Source: Planctomycetaceae bacterium | GTDB lineage: Bacteria > Planctomycetota > Planctomycetia > Planctomycetales > Planctomycetaceae | Length of the DNA stretch: 7,400 nt | Reading direction: 5' to 3' | NCBI GenBank assembly: GCA_003503535.1 | Contig: DOCI01000336.1 | Location: 7,677-15,076, forward strand | Shown: piece by piece, positions 1-4,471 of the stretch | How positions within the stretch are numbered: the first letter of the stretch is position 1 | How the letters are laid out: each line of letters starts with the position of its first letter | Program-made: the position numbers and the translations under genes | Notes under the pieces: model-generated | The model's database searches: none | Told to the model about the DNA's origin: nothing | The model's input: the letters and a program-made list of their open reading frames with translations, nothing else

Positions 1-213
1 ATCCTGGCCGGTGGAGGCTTGAACCATTGCGGAGGCTATGGTGAGTCCGATGAATTAGCGAAAAAAGTTGTCAGTAATCCGGTCAGCGTTCCCGACTTTT
101 TTGCCACGATTCATGCATCGCTGGGAATTGATTACTCGAAGTATCTTTACGATGGAGATCGTCCTGTTCCCGTAACTGATCAAGGACAACCAATCGCGTC
201 CCTGTTTAATTAA
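1..213 (+). CDS. DUF1501 family protein, C-terminal fragment (5' end outside window)
   Basis: The frame is open from base 1 to a TAA at 211-213, giving 70 residues. The tail matches the usual end of planctomycete DUF1501 proteins: a glycine-rich stretch ([16 protein letters not shown]), then a segment of the form [19 protein letters not shown], then [16 protein letters not shown], which corresponds to the closing 'GRP..v.D.G.pi..l' of the family. DUF1501 proteins are exported proteins related in fold to the alkaline phosphatase/sulfatase group; their exact reaction is not established. They are usually encoded beside a PSCyt/PSD1 gene, so this fragment is probably the end of another such module lying to the left (inference). 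The leucine codon at 19 is internal, not a start. Identification of the family is fairly sure; substrate is unknown. Confidence 0.8.
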   Translation: MLAGGGLNHCGGYGESDELAKKVVSNPVSVPDFFATIHASLGIDYSKYLYDGDRPVPVTDQGQPIASLFN

Positions 214-302
214 CTAAACAATTCCCTGCTAATACACTCTCTCAATTCAACAAGGGCGTTGTTCTCATTAACAATGAACGCCAATTACAGGATTATCGCT
301 CA

Positions 303-1112
303 ATGTCCAATTCCGCCTCAGCTCCAGTCTCTTTGAAAACTCGACTCGCTAACGGAGAGCGCGTCAACGTGTTTGCTGTGGGCCGTTCTTTCCACCCGAA
401 TCAAATTGAGATGTACGGCTTGCAGGGAGGTTTTGCTGGCTTCTGGATCGATCATGAACATTCCGGATTTACGATTGATCAAATCGAATCGGCGACGCGT
501 GCCGGACGGGCGTGTGGATTGGATTCCTTTGTTCGTGTGGCTCCGACCGACTACGCTCTCGTGACACGCTGCCTGGAATCTGGCGCTGGCGGTGTGATGG
601 CTGCTCAGATTTCTTCACCAGAGCAGGCAGAAGAATTTGTGCAATGGGCAAAGTTCGCTCCGAGAGGACACCGCGGACTCAACGGTGGTGGACATGATGG
701 TAAGTTCGGAATGACGCCGGCTGCTGAATTCTGCCGTCAAGCGAATGAGAACTCCTTTGTCGCCATCCAAATTGAAACCGTCGCGGCTGTCGAATGTTGT
801 GAAGAGATTGCTGCGATTGATGGAGTCGACCATCTCTTTATCGGCCCCGCCGATTTGAGTCAGGCTTATGGAATTACAGGCCAGTCAATGCACCCCACTT
901 TAATTGAAGCCGTCTCTCGCGTTTCCGCTGCCTGCAAAGCCAATCACAAAACATTTGGAGCAGTCACCTTCACTCCGGAACATGCTTCCCTGCTGTTGGA
1001 AAAGGGATGTCGCCTCATTTCGATGACATCAGACGTCTACACATTCCAGGCAGGAATTAGAGCGACCAAAGAAAAATTTCAAGGGTTGTTTTCTGAAGAT
1101 TCTTCAAAATGA
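303..1112 (+). CDS. HpcH/HpaI-family aldolase (class II, metal-dependent)
   Basis: This 269-residue protein has the usual length for HpcH/HpaI (HpaI/RhmA-like) pyruvate-dependent aldolases, cytoplasmic TIM-barrel enzymes that cleave 2-keto-4-hydroxy acids to pyruvate and an aldehyde. The expected active-site positions are all visible: His53 in WIDHEHSG, Arg78 in FVRVAP, metal-binding Glu158 in AIQIET and Asp184 in FIGPADLS. These correspond to His45, Arg70, Glu149 and Asp175 of E. coli HpaI, at constant offsets of 8-9. The stretch [20 protein letters not shown] and the following [13 protein letters not shown] are also typical. The ATG at 303 has AGGA at 289-292, ten bases upstream. It follows the DUF1501 gene after 89 bases and could be co-transcribed with it. 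The natural substrate cannot be read from sequence: candidates include heptenedioate, 2-keto-3-deoxy sugar acids or a related citrate-lyase-like compound. Confidence 0.9.
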   Translation: MSNSASAPVSLKTRLANGERVNVFAVGRSFHPNQIEMYGLQGGFAGFWIDHEHSGFTIDQIESATRAGRACGLDSFVRVAPTDYALVTRCLESGAGGVMAAQISSPEQAEEFVQWAKFAPRGHRGLNGGGHDGKFGMTPAAEFCRQANENSFVAIQIETVAAVECCEEIAAIDGVDHLFIGPADLSQAYGITGQSMHPTLIEAVSRVSAACKANHKTFGAVTFTPEHASLLLEKGCRLISMTSDVYTFQAGIRATKEKFQGLFSEDSSK

Positions 1113-1115
1113 TCC

Positions 1116-1254
1116 TGGATTGCATGAATGACTCTTCCAAAGCAAGCTAAAAATCATTTGCCACGATATGCCTGTGCAACAACAGAATTCACGTGGTCGG
1201 CCTGTGAAAGTTTTATCTGCCAATGCGCGCAATGCCCAACCCTCGTGCAATCCA
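1116..1254. repeat. 12-bp inverted repeat bracketing the convergent intergenic region
   Basis: TGGATTGCATGA at 1116-1127 pairs with TCGTGCAATCCA at 1243-1254: nine perfect pairs, one G-U wobble, then two more pairs. The left arm begins four bases after the aldolase stop codon. The enclosed 115 bases contain smaller pairings: CCACG (1161-1165) with CGTGG (1192-1196), enclosing CTGT (1172-1175) with ACAG (1182-1185), and an 8-bp palindrome TGCGCGCA at 1224-1231. No T-run follows any arm, so this is not a classical intrinsic terminator. It may be a 3' UTR structure shared by the two converging transcripts, or the remnant of a miniature element; no target-site duplication is evident. The rest of 1113-1290 holds no supportable gene. 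Confidence 0.35.
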
Positions 1255-1290
1255 ATGTTATTCACGCGACTCAGACAAACCTCGTCCAGA

Positions 1291-1629
1291 TTAGTTGTCC
1301 GTCGCAATACGTTCTGCATTAAGTTCTGCGTCGGTCACGAGCGGTTTCGATGGATAAGCAAGTAGTGGATTATTCGCAACACGATTGTATTTTTTTGCGA
1401 TCACCGACATCGTAAGAGCAGAATTTTCAAAGGCATTGGCATCATTAAGTCGTTTTTCTGCAATGGCAAGCAATTGTTCATTCCGAAGGTCGACGGCACG
1501 CTGTTCGTATTGAGTGGCCCATCCGCTACAGAAATCAGCCTTGTTCCATAGTGAAATGCCAAACACTCCAGCAATCGTGAGAATCCCGAGGATGGTGCAT
1601 CTCATCGCATATCGACGAATCGTTTTCAT
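1291..1629 (-). CDS. Small single-pass membrane protein of unknown function
   Basis: This reads as a 112-residue protein ending at TAA (1291-1293). I chose the ATG at 1629 because GAGG lies about ten bases upstream; a TTG at 1659 would add ten residues but has no Shine-Dalgarno sequence. Residues 1-10 are basic (MKTIRRYAMR), residues about 11-28 form one hydrophobic segment, and the rest is a hydrophilic, largely helical domain. The order of conserved-looking elements is FCSGWATQYEQRAVDLR (33-49), NDANAFENSA (62-71), AKKYNRVANNP (78-88) and AYPSKP (91-96). From memory this C..WA..Y..RA..LR / A.KY...A..P.L.YP pattern recurs in small planctomycete proteins of unknown role, but I could not check it. 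The topology is probably N-in with the helical part outside. It is transcribed alone, divergent from the sigma operon and convergent with the aldolase. No function is proposed. Confidence 0.75.
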   Translation of the reverse strand: MKTIRRYAMRCTILGILTIAGVFGISLWNKADFCSGWATQYEQRAVDLRNEQLLAIAEKRLNDANAFENSALTMSVIAKKYNRVANNPLLAYPSKPLVTDAELNAERIATDN

Positions 1630-1660
1630 TTTGCCTGCCTCAGCAACAGTGAATAACAAA

Positions 1661-1688
1661 TTGATAGTGAGAAGATCACTTCTGTCAA
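1661..1688 (-). promoter_or_regulatory. Candidate sigma-70-type promoter for the small membrane protein gene
   Basis: On the minus strand a perfect -35 hexamer TTGACA (1683-1688) is followed after 16 bases by TATCAA (1661-1666), a 4/6 match to TATAAT. The predicted transcription start would be roughly 25 bases before the ATG at 1629. The spacer holds a perfect 5-bp dyad, AGTGA (1666-1670) and TCACT (1676-1680), which could be an operator half-site pair. It rests on sequence pattern only. Confidence 0.4.
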
Positions 1689-1779
1689 ATAAATTTTGAT
1701 ATCCCTCGGTTGAGCTTTATCTCATTATCGACTGATGGGCAAATACCTGCAAACCAGCGAAAAGAAAGCGAATTCCTCC

Positions 1780-1842
1780 CAGACCATTTTCAAATGGTTT
1801 CTGCACTCGCTTGGACACCAAATGTCCTGAAACACTATGTTT
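1780..1842. repeat. Cluster of three consecutive short hairpins
   Basis: Three inverted repeats follow each other within 63 bases. First, ACCATTT (1783-1789) and AAATGGT (1792-1798) form a nearly uninterrupted palindrome, which can extend with CAGA (1780-1783) pairing TCTG (1800-1803) around a bulge. Second, GGACA (1813-1817) pairs with TGTCC (1823-1827) around a 5-base loop. Third, AAACA (1830-1834) pairs with TGTTT (1838-1842) around a 3-base loop. Each is short; the notable point is their back-to-back spacing in non-coding DNA. A structured leader, small RNA or protein-binding array are all possible. Confidence 0.3.
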
Positions 1843-1966
1843 GCTCCTGCTGAACACTGCAGATAATTTTTGAATGTGCTCTGGAAATGGGAGTCCGAAG
1901 GTAAATCCCACTCTCGACTATATTTTCTAAATTTCATGGAAAAATAAATATTACTCCGTGAGATTT

Positions 1967-2017
1967 CGCTAACTAAAGATAAGTCTAAATAGATATCATC
2001 ATTTATAGTAGTTAGTG
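1967..2017. repeat. Inverted repeat upstream of the sigma operon
   Basis: CGCTAACTA at 1967-1975 pairs with TAGTTAGTG at 2009-2017 (seven perfect core pairs plus one wobble and one further pair), separated by 33 AT-rich bases. Inside, TAAAT (1986-1990) pairs with ATTTA (2001-2005). It lies 80-130 bases before the sigma coding region, where an operator or a 5' UTR structure would be expected. No known regulator site was recognised. Confidence 0.3.
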
Positions 2018-2087
2018 TCGACGCACTTTAAGGTAATTTTCCTGTTTTTATCGACGAAAATGGCAAAAATCATCTATCTGTTCTTCT

Positions 2088-2102
2088 GAAGGCATTTCCA
2101 TT
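2088..2102 (+). promoter_or_regulatory. Candidate Shine-Dalgarno plus ATT start for the sigma factor
   Basis: GAAGG at 2088-2092 lies seven bases before an ATT codon at 2100-2102, in frame with the sigma factor. The frame is open back to 2037 (TAA at 2034-2036), but no ATG, GTG, TTG or CTG occurs in it before TTG 2178. Starting at 2100 would add 26 residues ([10 protein letters not shown]..., ending DEKFVS), which restores the 'DEkFVsLi..HQ' entry into region 2 usual in this sigma family. Another in-frame ATT at 2139 has no comparable ribosome-binding site. Confidence 0.35.
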
Positions 2103-2177
2103 CCCGAGTTTCATATACAAGAAAACGTCTCCTCTGGAATTGACCAGCAGGTTGCATCCGATGAGAAATTTGTCAGC

Positions 2178-2672
2178 TTGATTGCTTCGCACCAACTGAC
2201 TCTAACGGCCTTTTTACGGACATTGCTTCGACATCACACCGATCTTGAGGATGTGCTCCAGGAAACGAATCTTGTGTTGTGGCGAAAACGTAAAGAATTT
2301 GATGCCAGCCGAACCTTTGCTGCGTGGGCCTGCAAATTTGCTCATTTGCAAACGCTGTCTTATCTGAAATCGAAAGGCCGCAAGAGTTTCTACTCGCTGA
2401 GTGATGAGGCTTTGGATCAATTGGCCGAGCTTTCGATGAAAGAAGCCGAGAAGATCGATCGCAAAGGAGAAGAGCTGCAGCGTTGTCTGAAAAAGCTTTC
2501 TCCATCGCAGAGAGAATTATTGCGGTCTCGTTACCAGTCGAATGTAGCCGTTAATGAGATAGCCGAAACTTTGGGACGAACGCCTCATGCAATTTCAATG
2601 TCGCTGTATCGTTTACGGAGTTTACTCAGAGAATGTGTAGAGCGGGCCCTGCAACCGGAGGTGATCTCGTGA
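2178..2672 (+). CDS. ECF-type sigma-70 family factor (Rhodopirellula/Verrucomicrobium type)
   Basis: This RNA polymerase sigma subunit has only regions 2 and 4, as ECF factors do. Counting from TTG 2178 (164 residues), region 2 spans about residues 1-66 and includes the core-binding segment [20 protein letters not shown] (22-41) and the promoter-melting/-10 part [18 protein letters not shown]. Region 4 (about 104-157) carries [13 protein letters not shown] followed by the helix-turn-helix [26 protein letters not shown] for -35 recognition. The LQET.LVLW and FAAWA wording is typical of the planctomycete/verrucomicrobial family. The TTG start is conservative: frame and family resemblance continue upstream, so the true start is probably near 2100 at a non-standard ATT codon, unless a frameshift is present. 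Its TGA overlaps the next gene's GTG, tying it to the downstream FecR protein, its likely anti-sigma partner. Autoregulation of the operon is plausible but not shown by sequence. Confidence 0.9.
   Translation: MIASHQLTLTAFLRTLLRHHTDLEDVLQETNLVLWRKRKEFDASRTFAAWACKFAHLQTLSYLKSKGRKSFYSLSDEALDQLAELSMKEAEKIDRKGEELQRCLKKLSPSQRELLRSRYQSNVAVNEIAETLGRTPHAISMSLYRLRSLLRECVERALQPEVIS
2657..2671 (+). promoter_or_regulatory. Strong Shine-Dalgarno deciding the GTG start of the anti-sigma gene
   Basis: GGAGGTGAT at 2657-2665 is a full complement to the bacterial 16S rRNA 3' tail. GGAGG stands seven bases before the GTG at 2669-2671, while an ATG at 2633 in the same frame has no such site and would put twelve extra residues inside the sigma gene. 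GTG 2669 is therefore the chosen start. Confidence 0.8.
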
Positions 2673-4471
2673 ACGAATCTGATAACTTACATTCGCGACC
2701 TCGTTTTCAGGCATTACTTGGTAAACGACTTTCGGAATCGCTCGATGAGTCTGAGGAGCAGGAACTGGATCAGTTGCTGAATTCCTCTGCCGAATTTCGA
2801 GAACTTTACGTGCAACAAATCTGGACAGACAGCTTATTGAACTGGGAGCTTACGGAAAGTAACGCAACGTCTTCAGAGTTCCTGGAAATCCCGTTGTCAA
2901 TTGATGCTGATCCAGTCATTACGTTGTCATCGACAGTAAAAGGCAATCGCTTTACCCGTTTCTGGCAAGCCTGTCTGGTGCTTCTAGTCTTGGGTACGCC
3001 AGCGATCTACTGGATAACAAGCGATCCGACTGAAGATCAGCAACTCCCTCAGCAAATCGCTGTAACCGATACCGCTGTAACAGATACCGTTGAGTCCCAT
3101 CAAGTGGTCGCGGTTTTACTCGACAGTGAGGATGTCGTCTGGAGTGATGGTCGTGCTTTGGTCGAGTATGGAACATCGTTTCATAAAAACGAGATCCTCA
3201 AACTGGAATCGGGATTAATTCGAATTGCGTTTAACTGTGGAGCCGGCGTTGTCCTCGAGGGACCGGCCGAGTTAAAGCTCTGCTCTGCCTGGCAAGCGTG
3301 TCTGCATCAGGGCAAGCTGGCTGCGGTAGTCCCTGAAGGTGCGGAAGGCTTTACGGTATTGACGCCGCAAAAACGGATTGTCGATCTGGGAACGAAGTTT
3401 GGGGCATCAGTAGATGATTCCGGGCAGGCGAACGTTCAGGTTTACGAAGGAGAAGTGAAAGTCGAATCGCGGAATGAAGTCGCCGCCTCAGAGAGTCTAC
3501 TGTTAACGGCAAAAGAACACTCTCGATATTCTGAAAACAATTCTCAGACACCTGAAATCAGATTGCAGGGCGTCGATTCTGAAGATCAGATTTCGGTCCC
3601 ATCATTTGAACAGTTAGCAGTCGCTCGCACAGGGGTTTATCCGCCTTCTGAAAAAACGCCACAACATCAAGACAGCGAATACCCAATACCAAATCCAGAA
3701 ACTCTGGCTCCCATGGAGACGTTTCCAGCCAGTGTAATCCTGGGTGAAGATTTTTATCCTCGTTCCCACCTCTCCCCTGCTTTCACAGGGAAGCCGAATG
3801 CCTTGAATCTGGATTCGGCTTTCGCACGTGTGGTGTATTTGCAGAAACCTCTGCAATGGCAAGACTTAAATGGCGGACATTTCGCTCTTGAAATGAATGG
3901 TCGTAACCCGGCTTATCCTTCCATTGCCAATCGGATGCACATCAAACTGGAATCGCCCATCAAAGAGGAAGTCTACTTCAGTTTTCTCGGGCGTTATCAG
4001 GGGCTCGATGAGAACGACTTTTTCTCATTGTGGTTCGATAATAATTACGGTGAAGGAACCAGTCATTCGATGTCGCCCAACGCAGGGATTCGATTCGGCG
4101 AATATTTTGCCCGCATGACCGTCAATGAAGCAGGATATTTCAGTGTCCCGGCTGACGACGTCGTTTTTTGCCTGGTCGGACATCTTCGTAAGAATCAACA
4201 GGGGAAATTCCATGCCATCGATGTGTGGGTGAATCCACAACAGATTTCGCCAGGCGAACCAGACATTCATGTGGAATTCAATGACATGCGCAAGCAGTCT
4301 TTCACTGTGGTCGGAATTCGCATGGGGAAAGATACCGAACCTGAAGATCGTTTTTTGTTTGATCGCCTGGTGATTGCCAGATCACTTCAAGAGGTTCTGG
4401 AATCGACGGGCACGATTGTTCCTGCCTCACCTCCCCCTACTTCAACCTTCCCTCAGAAAGTTGCAGAATGA
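2669..4471 (+). CDS. FecR-domain membrane anti-sigma factor with C-terminal LamG-like domain
   Basis: A 600-residue protein from GTG 2669. Residues about 1-96 are cytoplasmic; the acidic helical part ([20 protein letters not shown] then LDQLL...[19 protein letters not shown]) resembles the sigma-binding N-terminus of planctomycete FecR proteins. No zinc-finger HxxxCxxC is present. One transmembrane helix lies at about 98-116 ([19 protein letters not shown]). A FecR domain covers about 145-268, with [38 protein letters not shown] and [11 protein letters not shown] proline-rich linker (about 310-370) leads to a beta-rich LamG/concanavalin-like domain at about 385-576. Its likely role is to hold the sigma factor at the membrane and release it when the exported region senses something. 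It overlaps the sigma gene by GTGA and the PSD1 gene by ATGA. The LamG-like domain recurs in the next gene. The signal sensed is unknown. Confidence 0.88.
   Translation: MNESDNLHSRPRFQALLGKRLSESLDESEEQELDQLLNSSAEFRELYVQQIWTDSLLNWELTESNATSSEFLEIPLSIDADPVITLSSTVKGNRFTRFWQACLVLLVLGTPAIYWITSDPTEDQQLPQQIAVTDTAVTDTVESHQVVAVLLDSEDVVWSDGRALVEYGTSFHKNEILKLESGLIRIAFNCGAGVVLEGPAELKLCSAWQACLHQGKLAAVVPEGAEGFTVLTPQKRIVDLGTKFGASVDDSGQANVQVYEGEVKVESRNEVAASESLLLTAKEHSRYSENNSQTPEIRLQGVDSEDQISVPSFEQLAVARTGVYPPSEKTPQHQDSEYPIPNPETLAPMETFPASVILGEDFYPRSHLSPAFTGKPNALNLDSAFARVVYLQKPLQWQDLNGGHFALEMNGRNPAYPSIANRMHIKLESPIKEEVYFSFLGRYQGLDENDFFSLWFDNNYGEGTSHSMSPNAGIRFGEYFARMTVNEAGYFSVPADDVVFCLVGHLRKNQQGKFHAIDVWVNPQQISPGEPDIHVEFNDMRKQSFTVVGIRMGKDTEPEDRFLFDRLVIARSLQEVLESTGTIVPASPPPTSTFPQKVAE
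3059..3088 (+). repeat. 15-bp tandem duplication in the anti-sigma linker
   Basis: GCTGTAACCGATACC (3059-3073) is followed directly by GCTGTAACAGATACC (3074-3088), differing at one base. It encodes AVTDT twice (residues 131-140), just outside the membrane helix and before the FecR domain. It is probably a recent slippage duplication in a flexible linker. Confidence 0.75.

Larger units (their letters stand above)
1689..2099. other. Divergent intergenic gap without a supportable gene
   Basis: Together with 1630-1688 this separates the minus-strand membrane protein gene from the sigma operon. Short open frames exist on the minus strand (1717-1911 and 1725-1937), but they overlap each other, have no recognisable domain and look like chance. 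The left half holds a cluster of small hairpins (1780-1842). The right half, about 1910-2080, is strongly AT-rich and must carry the sigma operon promoter, though no clear -35/-10 pair could be identified: TATAGT at 2004-2009 resembles a -10 but lacks a matching -35. No RNA gene was recognised. Confidence 0.5.

Noticed and set aside
255..282. Inverted repeat GGCGTT/AACGCC between the DUF1501 and aldolase genes, as a terminator
   Set aside because: The stem is only 6 bp with a 16-base loop and no T-run follows, so a terminator is not supported.
1104..1365. Short frames on both strands between the aldolase and the membrane protein gene
   Set aside because: They overlap the ends of well-supported genes and show low-complexity or unlikely composition, with no family resemblance.
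1717..1937. Two overlapping minus-strand reading frames in the intergenic gap
   Set aside because: No recognisable domain, no good ribosome-binding site, and they overlap each other in different frames over the hairpin cluster; they look like chance.
2004..2009. TATAGT as a -10 box of a sigma-70 promoter for the sigma operon
   Set aside because: No acceptable -35 occurs 16-18 bases upstream, and no convincing ECF-type -35/-10 pair was seen either.
2173..2505. 110-residue minus-strand frame across the sigma gene
   Set aside because: It lies antisense to a clear sigma factor and has no protein-like features.
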